Below are positions 44,682-57,113 of a stretch of 64,000 nt of DNA, one piece after another. Below the pieces are notes generated by a model. The model searched no databases. It was not told the DNA's origin and worked only from the letters and a program-made list of their open reading frames with translations. Each line of letters begins with the position of its first letter. Within the stretch, counting starts at the first letter, position 1. The position numbers and the translations under genes are program-made. Origin of the DNA: Acholoe squamosa (Eukaryota > Annelida > Polychaeta > Phyllodocida > Polynoidae); contig OX439044.1 in NCBI GenBank assembly GCA_949317995.1, positions 52,036,166-52,100,165 of the forward strand, read 5' to 3'.

Positions 44682-44788
44682 TACACTGGAAAACAGTGTT
44701 TGGGATTAAACACTTAAGTGATTAGGTGTTTAAATGCTGGTGTTGAGAGAAGTAGGTGTGTATTTTTAAACACCTTTTTTGCAGTGTA
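44682..44788. mobile_element. Very short TIR element, 107 bp, TACACTG ends
   Basis: The left end TACACTGGAAAACAGTGTTT and the right-end complement TACACTGCAAAAAAGGTGTT define a small non-autonomous element. It is a short relative of the element at 47372-48225, which has the same ends and GTGTTTAG words. Confidence 0.6.
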
Positions 44789-45007
44789 TGTATGAAGAAT
44801 ATCCTCTAAGCATCACAGAATAGGATTGTCATTGAGGGGTCAAAAGCAACTTTTCCTGTGAAATAAGTGTAAAACATCAAACCTGTACACACTATACATG
44901 GTTGGAAGCGTAACCAATGACCTTATCAATTTCCTTACATAATAATTACATTTTGTTTTTCATGGAATGTACATGGGACAGAAACGTTCATGGAGGGATT
45001 TCGGAGG

Positions 45008-45575
45008 GCACTTTTTTTCTTTTGTTGATACTCCAATTATTTAGGTCTACAGAGCTGTTCAAAGCTGTCATTCAAGTGTAATTTTTACCTATTTCCTTTG
45101 AAAATTGGACAGAATTGTAAATTCTGAGGTAATGGTGTGGGGACAGACTGTGGCGCCAAACACTCACGCCCCCTGCTGCCGGCCTTGGGCATTGCCACTC
45201 ATGTGATCACCAGCGTCCTTCCTTCTTCTGCTCTGCCATTACACCGGCTGGACTTTGATTTTCTCCCACCCTCAAATCTATAGAATCACGTCTTACTTCT
45301 ACAGGACTTCGCCTCCATACACCAACAAATGACTTATGTATTCTCACATGTTCACTTATATTTCTAGGTACTTGTTCTTACCTATACTTTACCAGGTATT
45401 TGTTACACGCCTGATTATGTATGTAACTGTTTAACAAGTGCTTCACAGGATAAAGCTCTGTACTGTACAAAACTGAACTTGTCTGTCGATAATCATTGCC
45501 CTTTTTGAATGAAAACCCAACTTTGAATAGCTCTGTAGACCATAATATCAAGGTTTAACAAAAGAAAAAAAGTGC
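45008..45575. mobile_element. TIR element, 568 bp, GCACTTTTTTTC ends
   Basis: The left end GCACTTTTTTTCTTTTGTT and GGTCTACAGAGCTGTTCAAAG are mirrored on the right (complement GCACTTTTTTTCTTTTGTT, then GGTCTACAGAGCTATTCAAAG). This gives imperfect inverted repeats of about 55 bp. No coding frame is present. Confidence 0.55.
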
Positions 45576-45746
45576 TGTCCGCAATCTGATTTTAAGTACT
45601 GGTTTTGGCAACCAGGGGGCAGCTTATGGGTAAAACACTGAAAAATATGCCAAAATATGCCTAAAATCAATTTTTGATGGGGAATCCAATGGTAAGCTTA
45701 GAATTCTTCCATCTCCTCTGAAAATGTTCTTTTTTTTGGAACATTG

Positions 45747-45804
45747 GTTGCCATGGAAACATAGAAAATTAGCAGATAAGGCAATTTCTGGTTGCCATGG
45801 AAAC
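45747..45804. promoter_or_regulatory. Two RFX X-box-like motifs
   Basis: GTTGCCATGGAAAC occurs at 45747-45760 and again at 45791-45804. It matches the RFX-factor X-box form GTNRCC-(N)-RGYAAC except for one base in the second half. No gene start is near, so these may be repeat-borne. Confidence 0.3.
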
Positions 45805-46699
45805 CACTGCACTATTCCAAATATTCTTGCCACAATATTTTTTTCAAAATTGCTATAGGAACCCAGAACTGAAAATAGAGATCGATAATTCCCTCTAGAA
45901 CCAATTTCACGATAAGAAACATCATATTTCGTTGATTATTTTTCCACAAACTGTATTTTTTTGCATTATAAGTCTTAAAATGATAGGATATAATGCATTT
46001 AGTGCTTATCTGCCATTTTCAGTCATACACACCAACCTAGGTGTGACAAGCAATTACAGCAAAACTTCTGGGGATAATTTAGCTCAAGATATCTCATTTT
46101 AAAGCCTATGACTTAAACCTTCAAAAACCATTTCCCCCCAGGAGGCATGTTTTCCCTCAACTGGCCACTTAGTCTGCTAATGATGTTTAAGGCAAAATAA
46201 GCTAAAAAAAACAAAAAAAAAACGTAATTGTCCATTCACATTCCACATACAAGAAAATGTTACAGGAATTTTAATTCAGATGTGAGTCAGGTCAGATAAT
46301 CTATTTTCAGTTATACCTTATTTTCACCCTTGTCTAACAAGAGTTGGATAGTTTAGGTGGAGGCTCATACACCAATTATGGTAACATTTGCCTGTAATAT
46401 AGATGAACCCTAGGATGTTTCATAGTCAGGCTGTATGATATGCATCCTGTGTCAAGAACCTGAGGAGTAAAGGATTTTGTGGGATTAGGGGTTTTGGAGG
46501 ATAAAGGATTCTGTAGGATAAAGGATTCTGTGCTTTAAGGCTACTTTTGTATGATGAAGGCCCATGTTGGCCTTTATCCTGAAAAATGATACTATTTTAA
46601 GGGATAAAGGCATTTTGTAGGATAAAGTCCCCACACCCCCCCCCCACCGTCGTTAAATGATGACCACTCCCTAATTCAACTGGGGATCTAGTTCCCAAG

Positions 46700-46952
46700 C
46701 CCAGTGTGGTGTTTCACAAGTTGGCAATATTTACAACCGGTCATAACTAGATGTGATAGCAATTTTAGGATTAGTTGTAAGCTTGCAATGGCAGGTGTTT
46801 CTATAAAAGTCATCAGTATGTTCTAATGTATTTCTCTGTATGACCATGCAAAGATAGGATTGGTTGCAACTTTGCAACAGTCATAATTTGGTTTTAGAAA
46901 TGAATATTTTATGACCATTATTATCTCTGCCTGTGAAACACCCTACTGTGGG
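46700..46952. mobile_element. Short TIR element, GTGTTTCAC ends, about 250 bp
   Basis: The left end CCCAGTGTGGTGTTTCAC is mirrored by GTGAAACACCCTACTGTGGG on the right. The right end overlaps the left end of the next element (46946), giving a head-to-head junction. Confidence 0.5.
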
Positions 46953-47371
46953 GTGTTTCAGAAGCCGGACATGATAATGAGCATTAAATATCTGCAGGCC
47001 TTTAAACTTACAACTGCAACCATTATTATGTTTCTCCAGTCATATCTCAGTTGTAGACTATAACTTTAGGTGCTTCATAACAAGATACAACCGAAGTTAT
47101 AACTACAGTCATAAATACTTATGACTGGTCTGCAACCGGTGGCAGCTGTTTACATCAAACAAGAAATATGACTTATTCAGAGGAAAAAGAGGTTTCTATC
47201 TTTTCTGCATGGTAAGGATATATCATATATCAATTTTTGTTGAAATATATATCCTTTTAGACCTTGAAATGGAGTAAATTCAAAATTTCCACCTATGGTA
47301 CGTAAGAGGTCACTCTTAAGTCAGTCATAACTTTAGCGCAGTGACGTAGTGTAATGTTAAAGTAGGTGATC

Positions 47372-48225
47372 TACACTGCAAAATTGGTGTTTAGATCCTA
47401 AACATAATTCTAAACATAATCTTGTCCCGTTTTTCTGAATACAATATCATCCTAAACAAATGAAAAGTGTTTAGAGAAATGACATGTTTAGCTAATTAAT
47501 GTGCTAGTTTTTTTTCTGATTTGAAGAATTTTGCTTAGATATTTGATTTGCTTCTCTATGCATACTATGATATTGTATTTGGGGATTGGCTTATGAATGA
47601 ATTTAGGTTGAGGACCCTATGTATCATTCATGCCCACTTTCGGAAGGGGATCAATGCACCTTCATCTACAGGGACAGCTATATTGTGTAAGTATTTCATC
47701 TATACTGTATTGAACCCATATCACATCAGTGCCAGGGTCCCATTGTAAAATACAACAGACACACAGAAAGGATTTTACCTTGTATATTTTCTTAATTCAC
47801 AAAATGGGTGTCCAAGCACTAGTTGCTTCCCCCTGGTGCACTAGTAGCAATGCCATAGGGTGATTGCAGAGCCTCTTATTGTTAATGTAATATACATACT
47901 CTATTAGGATAAAACTGTGATTTAGGAGAATACTGCAATATATTGTAACCAAGCAATAACATATGACTGCAAGCAGAAGGTCAACTATAGATTAGAGCTG
48001 ATACCTGGTGTATATTTTTATGTCTAAACACCAAGAAATATTAGTGTTTAAAAGCTAAACACCTGTCTGTTTACAGTTTGCACTTGTAAACATGTTTAAT
48101 GTAACTGTTTAGGTGTTTATAATTTAAATATTTTAATCCTAAACACATTGTTGGCTAAACACCTATTGAACCAAAATGTTTAGAATTTAAACATGTTTAG
48201 ACCTAAACACCATTTTTTGAGTGTA
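47372..48225. mobile_element. TIR element, TACACTG ends, 854 bp
   Basis: The left end TACACTGCAAAATTGGTGTT and the right-end complement TACACTCAAAAAATGGTGTT are 23-bp inverted repeats with three mismatches. AAACATG/GTTTAG words recur near both ends. It belongs to the same family as 44682-44788. Confidence 0.6.
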
Positions 48226-48324
48226 GTGCAGTTGTAGCTAAACTTACAGCTACAGCTAAACTTACAACTACATATCACTCTATATTTTTAGCCCCTTGTG
48301 CTAAAGTGCCCAACAGCGGCCTGA

Positions 48325-48905
48325 GGCCTGTTTCACAAGGACCAAGTACAAGTAAGTCTGGTGTACAAGCAAGATCACTCCTATGGTCATCCTAAGATTG
48401 AACTTAGGCTTAGGGGAAGTGTTTCAAAAGTAAATGGGGAGTGAAACTTACTAGTAAAGAGTCAATGTAAGAGTGACTTATGACCAACATAAAGTAGCTG
48501 ATTTATGGGGAAGGTTGATGGTACACATAAATGTGAAAAATCCTATCAACTAGTGGAATCCCACAAAATTTTCTAATGCATGAAGTCAGGCATACATCAA
48601 ATGGAAATTCCCCCTTTTAATACCATTTTCTATCATGGAATTATTAAGTAAAGCCATATTCTGCACCTAGGTGATCGATCTTACTAGCTGGATAATGGAC
48701 CTGTGAGTGACATTACAACTGATCTTGATTACTGCCCCTATGTCTTATTGACAGCTGTTTCTAAAGGACCAGTCTTATGTTCCAATAGAAGTAACAGCTT
48801 GTTCTGAAACACTTGTAGAAATTCCCAAATGACTGATCTTAAGTGGTTACTCATAGAGTGGAAAGATTGATCTTAAATAAAGAATGATTGTGAAACAGGT
48901 CTTTG
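48325..48905. mobile_element. TIR element, GGCCTGTTTCACAA ends, 581 bp
   Basis: GGCCTGTTTCACAAGGACC at the left is answered by TTGTGAAACAGGTCTTTG at the right. Internal words such as AAGATCAATC and CTTAAGT recur in both orientations. No coding frame is present. Confidence 0.55.
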
Positions 48906-49292
48906 ATCCCATTGTGCCAGGTATGAGTGGTCCAATATATCTGCCTCACGTGACTCAGATGGATTTCCCTCTGAACTATGATGTAAGAGGGGGGTTCCCC
49001 ATGTTATACACTGCTTTCCTGCCGTCTGTGATTGAAATTATAACTTACAACCAGAGTTATAGTAGGGGTTACAGTCTACAACTGGTTCAGTCATAAGTCG
49101 GGACTTACAACCACTGTCTGTTTAACAACAACTTTAGCTATAGCACTCATTTTAGGTTATAAACTCAGTAAGATAATAATCATCGTTCAGAAACACCTGC
49201 AGTTTTAAGCCTACGATCACTATTAAAACTGCAATAATATCTCCCTACAACTTGTTGTAGACATTATTTCCTTCTGAAACACCCTACAGTGG

Positions 49293-50528
49293 TGGTGCCC
49301 CCTGCATGCAGCAATATGAAACTACAGATATAGGTCTATACAAGCCTACATGCCCTAAACGGTGCTGCCACCTTGTTACAAAGAGTCCAAAAGTTTGATA
49401 AACATGACCAGGAAGACATTTCTCAAGATGGTACAACTAGACCCCTTCAAATCATAGTACCGGGGTAGGATCTCTCACTCTGATGCATGCCGTTATAACC
49501 CTATATCTAGTGTCACAGATAATTGCACTGGTTTGACTGCCCTACCAAAATCTATGTAATTGCTGCCTTAAGTTAAATGCTGATCATACAGAGCAGTTGT
49601 AGGACATTACCTACGACCATCCACTCTAATTTTGAGGGTTTCAAGTCGTAGTGGCTGTACTCAGTCGTTCCATGTTGAGAAATGCCTTCCAGTTCTCAGT
49701 GGCCAATACCCCAGAAAGAAATAGTAGCAGTACAACAGATTTAGATAGATAGGGGGGAGGGGGGCATGTGTTTTGGTCTGTTTTTCAATGAGCTAATCGT
49801 GGCATTTTCGGATTTTCCAAGTTTTCCTCTACAGATGATTCCATGTGCCCTGTCCGAACAAAAACTGCTCAGAACAGATCTGTCAAAGACACACAATGAA
49901 CACACTACCCCCACCTGTACGGTCTTCATTGTCAAATAACGAACCGAACAAGTAAGGTCGTTAATTGATGAACCATAATGAGTCAGATCTTTATTGGCGC
50001 TAAACGCTGAATGATGTACAGTCATAGGTTGAAGTTAAAAACCGAGTGGTGCATTATTACCCAATATTGAAGTTGAAACTAGTGAAGTTTGTGTACATCA
50101 TCATTTCAGAAGGCAGCATATTCAGGTCATTGCACTGTTCTTATTTTGGTAATACAGTATCTGAAGGCCGGTTTCACCATTAAATGTACATGTGGCCTTT
50201 TGCCACGTTGTATTAGGTTTACAATTGCGATGCCCATCACCACTGCTATTGGTGCCTTGCCCACAGACTAATACAAATGCAGCCCATAACCAAAGCAACC
50301 AACATATAGATAAAACATGAAATATTATTTATCAGATTGGCCACATCTTTCCAAGTTCTGGACACTGCTCCTCTTAAGCTCTTCTGTTTATTCTCTTCAT
50401 TTACCGTTAATTGCAGTTCTTGACAGGATGGCAATGAATTTGATTTAGTTTTTTGTTCTCCATTAGAAGAATGTTCTATATTTATATCTCAGATCCAGAA
50501 GCTTGTTCACCCATGTAGGTATATCAAT
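49293..50528. other. No gene recognised
   Basis: AT-rich DNA; no exon, RNA gene or repeat boundary that I can support. Confidence 0.45.
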
Positions 50529-50745
50529 GGCAGGTTTTTTGTGATACAGTTTCAGTACCCCCCTCCGAGGGGTCTGAAATCTTTCCGTCCCCCCCTTTTA
50601 TTCTATAGTCGCACAGAGGCTTTTTCGCTCAAAAGGGGCGAAATTCTTTTTGCCCCCCCCCTTAGAGGGGTCTGAAATTTGTTTGTCCCCCCCCAACCTA
50701 CCAACCGCCCCGCCCCTGTTGTTAAAAAAATGACCACTCCCTTAT
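50529..50745 (-). repeat. One-ended copy of the AGGGAGTG element family
   Basis: The right side ends CCCTGTTGTTAAAAAAATGA then CCACTCCCTTA, the family terminus. The interior has GGGGTCTGAAAT blocks separated by C-runs, like the copies at 1773-2081 and 36934. The left terminus is missing or too decayed to see. Confidence 0.55.
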
Positions 50746-50828
50746 ATCAAATTGTATGATTGGAATATCCTCAAATTGTTATTGAACTAGACCAATGAGA
50801 GATGAATCAATGTCTGCATTCATATGTA

Positions 50829-51350
50829 CCCACTGGGCACATCAACATTGATTCAGCGTTGAAACGATGTTTGCAATGTTTGCATATCAACGGTTGCTTT
50901 AGGCTTGAAATATAGTTGAATTTGAAAGTTGACACAACATAATCAAAATCAACTGTGATTCAACATCTAACCATCAGTGCTGATTCAACATTTGTATTTC
51001 TATGTTGATTCAACATTGACACAACATTGACACAACATTGATATGATGTTGAAACAACGTTGATATTTGTTAGGGAATTCTTTGTTGACATGTCAATGTT
51101 GAATCAACATTGAATCAACATTGAAATCAATATTGTTGATTCAACATTGACAAATCAATGTTTAGTCAACATTGAATTGAGAACAATGTTTCAACATTGA
51201 TATGTCAACTGTTGATTGGATGTTGAAATGGTGTTGGTTGACAACATTGAAATAGAATCATCGAAAAGGTGTTGAAGACAGGTTGATCAACATCATCAAC
51301 ACAATATCAGCGAGTTGTCAACGTTGATGCAACGTTCTGTGCCCACTGGG
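50829..51350. mobile_element. TIR element with a CAACATTGA repeat array, 522 bp
   Basis: TACCCACTGGGCACA at the left and TGTGCCCACTGGGTA at the right are inverted repeats that include flanking TA. The whole interior is built from CAACATTGA/TCAATGTTG words in both orientations, at least nine copies. No coding frame is present. A fragment of the same family lies at 6386-6456. Confidence 0.65.
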
Positions 51351-52415
51351 TATGACAAACTCAGATTGGCTAATTAAAAGTTTAAATGTTAAAAATAAAA
51401 TGAATTCATCAATATGATTGTGTAGATTGAGATATTATTTCTTTATTGGTCCATTGTGTGATGCGATTTAACCCCATTAATCATTGATAAAGTTTGTATT
51501 GCTTTGTTGTTGTTCGTTAATTCCATTAATTATGATAAATGGAATCAACGAACTACTTTCTGTGAAAAACTATGTCGAAAGTCTATGTATAATTATCTTA
51601 GAATACGAGAATTGACATCAAGACATCTAAACAAAAATAGATTTAGGTTCAAATTCTAAAAGGGATTTATTACGTTTGAAGCCAATCTAATATTCTTATT
51701 GATACCCTTACCAGATCCTTTATATGGAAACGACTAAACATGAGGGACACATGTGTTGTCTGAGAGTAGACCTTTGCCGGCCTAACTGTCATTCGTCTAT
51801 GAGAAATCAATGCATGAACATGTCTGACCTCAGTCGTTTCCACTTTTAAAAGGGTCATTGGACATTTATTAATCATGAGAGGAAAATATTAATAGAAATA
51901 AATCATAGTCAAACGCATCATGCAGAATAGGAAGAGTATTGACATTTCCTAAGAGAATTCCTCGTGATTTTTTTTTCCTTTACTTTCAGAGCTTATATAT
52001 CAGCACAGGTGGAATCCTGATGAGGAAAAGTTAATCCAAGGACTACAATTGCAGTAACGGTTTTGGAGTTTCCCCAGACCCCCTCCTGCTGATGAAAATT
52101 GTGCGTTTGCTTTTACCCAGATATCAGCCAAAACCTGTCTGAGGAGGGATTTTTCAAGTAGTGTGTAATAAAGTAGTAAACTATACTGACCGTCTGTACC
52201 GTTTACCTCCATTGAAACCACCGACTTCATTAGATGTAGTATATAAAGTGATATAGTAAAGCACTTCAGGTTTCTTAGACTCGTCATATTGAATTATATT
52301 AGGCAATTAACATATGTGTCCTTTCACCGGTCACAGCATTGAGTGATCAGGCACTGGTTATGCCTTTTACCCTGTGTCTGTTTATCATCATTTACACTTA
52401 AAACCAAGCCTACAA
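51351..52415. other. No gene recognised
   Basis: AT-rich. A good acceptor-like site (TTACTTTCAG near 51990) has no convincing open exon after it. Confidence 0.4.
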
Positions 52416-53599
52416 GAAAGTAGTCTGTGCAGACTACCTTTAGGTCGTATTTGAGAATTGGCGGCCCTAGGTCATCAATTTGAGGACCTGGCCATCATTT
52501 CAGATACAATACAGTTTACCACTAGGGGCCCTACTATGATGTATTGTAGTATGATTTGCAAACTGTAGGTTATCTCATCCATACTTAATTAATTAGGATC
52601 TTTCTTATTTCCACCAATGATGTTGTACTAGCCACTTATGAACACTTAGGGTATGGATGATATTATGGCATAATTCTAAGGAAGCTATAGGCTACCTTTA
52701 TGCATGGACACGATTTTGTATCTGAAAAAGTCACATGGATTGTCTATTGACTGTCATGCATGGACATAATGCCTTTAATAGTATAAGGACAGAACCTTTG
52801 ATTAGAAAAAAAAGCCACAATTGTAAAGGGGATCTAAAATTAACTTAAGGTGGATGGCGCCCATGGTATCAAAGAAGCTAGATTTTCACCAAACTTTTGT
52901 GACAATATCCAAATGATATATACTTTCCAATGGTGATGAGAAAATATAGGGGTCCCAGGCAAATGTCAAAGATATTCACCCATGAAGATACTGTGAACAT
53001 ACTATAGGTTTCTACAGCATTTCATGTTAATATGTGTAGAATGATGTGAAAGAGTAGCTAAATTTCTGTTTAACTTTCCCAGAATATTCTCATTAACCTT
53101 CTGCACCCAGATAATGTATTACCACCATGTGGTCCTGGGCACTTTTGTACTGTTTTTCCACATTGAAAAAAAAAATAATAGAACTACATCATGCAGGTTA
53201 TATACTGCTCCTATTCCCCCACACAACCAGCTTGGTGGCCTAATCAGTAAGTGTGCCAGGTGTACACACAGAAGGTTGAGAGTTCGCCCCAGCTTCATGT
53301 CATGGGTCCTTCTATGGTTTTGTAGTCTGTCTATAAGCCATAGAGAAGTAAATATGAGCAGAAACCTGCGCAAAGGATGTGTTTGGCATGGTAGCCATCC
53401 GCCTTAACTGCTGTTACATGATAAAGATAAGAAATGGTTTGACAGCCGTTAAATAGAGTACTCAGCTTCCTTAAAAAGATAATAATTATTTGAGGACTTA
53501 AGGTGGTCATGAAGAGCAGGCCCTCCCCAGGCTCAATCAATTTGACAAGCTAGAGTAGTCAATTTGGGGACCTAAATCGTCTGCACAGACTACCCTTTT
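52416..53599. mobile_element. TIR element, about 1.2 kb, GTAGTCTGTGCAGAC ends
   Basis: GAAAGTAGTCTGTGCAGACT with CTTTAGGTC at the left is mirrored at 53570-53599 (complement GGGTAGTCTGTGCAGACG, then ATTTAGGTC). A second shared block (AATTTGAGGACCT / AATTTGGGGACCT) lies inside each end. A tRNA-like SINE fragment lies within. Confidence 0.5.
53227..53300 (+). repeat. tRNA-related SINE fragment
   Basis: The segment reads GCTTGGTGGCCTAATCAGTA (A-box-like), and 45 bp further GAGAGTTCGCCCC (B-box-like), with spacing as in tRNA-derived SINE heads. It does not fold into a good cloverleaf. No tail was identified. Confidence 0.35.
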
Positions 53600-54906
53600 C
53601 ACCATCAGGTATTCAGTGTAGGCCCTAACTCCAGAAAAACGCATGAGCATGCTAGTGTCAGAAAATGCCATAGACTTTAGTGTATTTGTCTTGGTGGATT
53701 TGGCACCTAAGAGGGATGCAAATCACAGTGTCCTGTGTTATACTATATTCATGTCAACACATAATCTGCTGCTCCACTGTAAAATAATGTTTTCAATTCT
53801 ACTTTATAAATCTAGTGTAAATACGATCTATCCTTTTAGACTTTCAGATCTTCCTGCCTGAGCATTTAATGTGGGGGAATAGCATTAGCTCAAAGCAAAG
53901 GCGACTGATTCCTGTTGACGAAAAGTGAATTTATGTTTAATATATTGAATTTCAACCACAATATACACACATTAGTTGGCTCACGAGCCCAACAATCCAC
54001 TTGTATGGAACACATAAGCTCCATTAGCGCACTTAAAGAAATCAATCCAATGTCGACAATAATGGCCGTGTCTGTGTTAACTGCCCGTGTCTGTGTTAAC
54101 TGCCAGGCTTAGTGTAGATAGATCTTTCTCCTAATCGATTAAACTTGGAATATTGTTAATTGTTATTTCTTTTACATTTTCTTTTATCAATCAATAATTA
54201 TCAATTTTGATTGAACGTTCAGTGCCTATCTTAGGCACGTTGGATTTCAGCCAACCCAACAGTACGAGAAACGACAAACCTTTCTCTTTTTCCTGAAATA
54301 GGAGGCATCAAGAGATTTTGTTGAACCTGTGGTCTTCATTCCTTTCAATACACAATGTCGATTTTTCTGAATATTAATTTTTATCTCCATTCCTGATTTT
54401 AACATCAAACATGTTAGAAATTTCTGGTAGGTAAAGTATTGGATTGTACCTTCATCTTTGAGGAAATATTTTGAGGTAGTTTTGAATCCCACCCAATGTA
54501 TATCATCTGGCACCTTTACCATTATGATTTTAATGCAAGACATTTTAATTTTCTTAATGAAAAGGTATAAATTACTTGCCGATTCTTCAACCGATTTTGA
54601 TGTGTACCAATTTCAAAATGGTATGATCGGCCAGTTTAACAATCGTGCAATGGGTTTAGGCCCTTAGTGCATTTTGCTGTCTTATTTGGCATGAAGATGC
54701 ATCCTGTTATCTAAAACTGATTGCTAGTCTGATCTACCAATAATAAAATTGTTGAAGGCTGTGAAAAAGGGTCACAAGCTGTTGTTTCAATATGATGTTT
54801 GTATGTTATCTCCAGTTAATGATGATAATATCAAATAAAATATTATTTTATGGGCCAACACTTTAAGAGCTCCTATCACATTAATGATTCATTAACATTG
54901 GTCATC

Positions 54907-54964
54907 ATGATGCATGAATGCAGCCCTGACAGATCTACTCATCGTGACTGCATTCATGCATCAT
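54907..54964. repeat. Perfect 17-bp inverted repeat
   Basis: ATGATGCATGAATGCAG (54907-54923) pairs with CTGCATTCATGCATCAT (54948-54964). A third, slightly changed copy lies at 54999-55015, and ATGATGCATC at about 55042. It is probably the end structure of a foldback-type element. Confidence 0.6.
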
Positions 54965-55857
54965 ACCAACTCCAGGGGCTAACTATATCAACCACAGTAT
55001 GATGCACTAATGCAGTTACACATCCTCACAACCTCTAGGTATGATGCATCTTATTCAGTATCAGCTTGTAAAGGGTTAACAGATAATAATCATCCAGTTT
55101 AGTTCTTTCTCATTTTGTTGGGTACTTCATTTTTGTTAAGCCTGGCAAAAGGGACATTTTCGGGAGAAGGTAAAGACCAATGATAGTAGAGACCCCCCTT
55201 CAAAGTTGATTACTCAACCTGCACACAATGAACATATTCTAAATCATGAGAGGCATGTAGGGGTTTACACACATAATCGATAAGACATCAACCAGCTGAT
55301 GTCAACCAGCATTATGTTCTCTATATCTAGAGGACAACACAGACATATACTGATAAATAGTAGATCGTATGTATCAAGAACAACGTTATCGGACGTCAGG
55401 ATGATTGGAGCCAGTAATAACAACAACTGCACAGATATGATAGCATAACTAGCACCCCTTATCAAATCAGCCATTTTTTTAAAACAAATTCAAAATAACT
55501 GTCCTGGTAGACAGATGACATCCTTAGGTAAAGGAAATATCAATGAAGTTGAATAAAGAAAAATTATGCATCACCCACTTAGCGAAAGCCATATTTATAA
55601 ATACTATGTTGTAGGTGAATTGGTGAATCATGGACCAAATTTTCAAAGGAAAGTATCATACCTTATGAACCTGATTTATTTTTCATTTTGCATATGGGAT
55701 CAGAGATGTAGGCCTCAAGAATGATATGAAATTGCCAAATCAGCTGCATTGTGGGTAGTAATAGCAGTAATGCCCAACAAGCCAGTAATACCCACAGCTA
55801 GTCTACATAGCACAATTTCCCGCTTATAAAACACTGTAAGCTAAGATCAGCTATACA

Positions 55858-55914
55858 TAACTATGTTATTGGAGTGTGAATGACACTCACGCCATTCACA
55901 CTGTAATTACATAG
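55858..55914. repeat. Imperfect 22-bp hairpin
   Basis: CTATGTTATTGGAGTGTGAA on the left matches the complement of the right arm (CTATGTAATTACAGTGTGAA) at all but three or four positions, around a short loop. Compensation was not tested. Confidence 0.45.
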
Positions 55915-57113
55915 ACCAGTACAATAATCTTCACTGCTGAACTGTGTCAACATCGATACACCTCTAAGCTGTAGGATACAGCTTATTTAGGACAAAGGAT
56001 CTCAGGATCAACAAGTCACTGTAAGTAACAACTTCTGATTCTATATAGAAATGTATTATGATTTATATTGAATCAATATTTGTGTTTGTAAAGTGCATTT
56101 ATACTTCCTTCTTTTAGGATTAAAGGCACACATGAAAATAGGTGATCCTCACAATAGATGTATACCATCAGATACAGGTGGACTGTCGGAATTATGAAAC
56201 ACCTTAGATCCATGACCCATCTCCAAGGACTTCTTGCTGCCAAGGGATCAGGGTGGAATTCATGCATTTGATAATTATTAGGCTTAAAATCAATTCTTGA
56301 GTCAATTGAGATTCGATGTAATAATCAATGTCCTTCATAATATGATTGATTGATTGATTGTTTATTTATTTTTAGACTGCGGTGATACATATCCTTGTGT
56401 TAAGAATGTGATTATTGTATCCCACAATACTTCTCGATGTGTAGTATGCTAATAATATCAACATTTAAACAAAACAGCACAAAGTTTCAACAATACGGGT
56501 TCCGTTAAGCAGATAACTAGGGCACTTAGTGCCAAGGTGGGTTGTAGGGCTAGACACGAATGTGTAGGCCTACACTCCCTGTTAGTTTTATGTGAAAAGT
56601 TAGTACAATAATCATAAATTTTGAATAAGATAACCAATACAATGATTACAGTTGTGATATTAGGATTCAATGAACAACAATATTCTAATCAAGAACTTGC
56701 TTAGTCTAGGACAGTACAGGACAGACAGAACATAGAACATTAAGTTAAGATTCAGTAGAGCCACATCAGTGGAGAGCCATATCAAAAGATTGTGTAATAT
56801 GCCCCCCCCCCAACTGACAAAATGATGTACATGAAATTATAACTTTCGGTAGGGTGATGAACTGGGTATAATAATAATTATCTCAACTCATGGACCTACC
56901 TTGCTCAACTGGATGATTTCTAGGCTTAGGTTTACAGTATAGGGCAGTTATATATGCCTGCCTATCTGTTTCTTAACTTCCTACATCGCCTTAGCAGGTC
57001 ATCAGCTAAAAGAGGTATAGGGCACTAGCTCAAAATGAGGAAATATATTTAAAGTAAACTAAAAACACAGTAATAAAAATTATATTCTTATCCTTTGCCA
57101 ATAGGTACAACAA

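Larger units (their letters stand above)
36934..46672. mobile_element. Large AGGGAGTG-family TIR element, split by an LTR element
   Basis: The left end AGGGAGTGTCATTATTTATC (36934) and right-end complement AGGGAGTGGTCATCATTTAA (46672) are inverted repeats. Inside them, longer arms built of CTTTATCCCTCAAAATCC-like units lie at 37203-37322 plus 44419-44475 on the left, and 46466-46630 in inverted orientation on the right. The Ty3/gypsy-like element interrupts the left arm. Without it the element would be about 2.6 kb. No transposase frame is recognised. Smaller elements (44682-44788, 45008-45575) are set inside it. Confidence 0.6.
46946..49292. mobile_element. TIR element, GTGTTTCAGAAG ends, with nested insertions
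   Basis: The left end CTGTGGGGTGTTTCAGAAG is matched by CTTCTGAAACACCCTACAG at the right. Subterminal regions share ACAACCATAACT-like words. Two further elements (47372-48225 and 48325-48905) lie inside, so the original was about 0.9 kb. No transposase frame is seen. Confidence 0.5.
53600..57113. other. Upstream region of the transporter gene, no exon certain
   Basis: AT-rich DNA with two hairpins (54907-54964 and 55858-55914) and a (TGAT)n tail-like run (56342-56362) that may end a truncated LINE. A good donor (ACT|GTAAGTAAC at 56021) and an acceptor at 57104 (TTTGCCAATAG) could bound the intron behind a non-coding first exon of the transporter. That exon is speculative. Confidence 0.35.

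Noticed and set aside
50829-51350. Possible CRISPR-like array because of regularly repeated words
   Set aside because: Repeats are 9 bp, irregularly spaced and in both orientations, lie between transposon ends, and the genome is eukaryotic.
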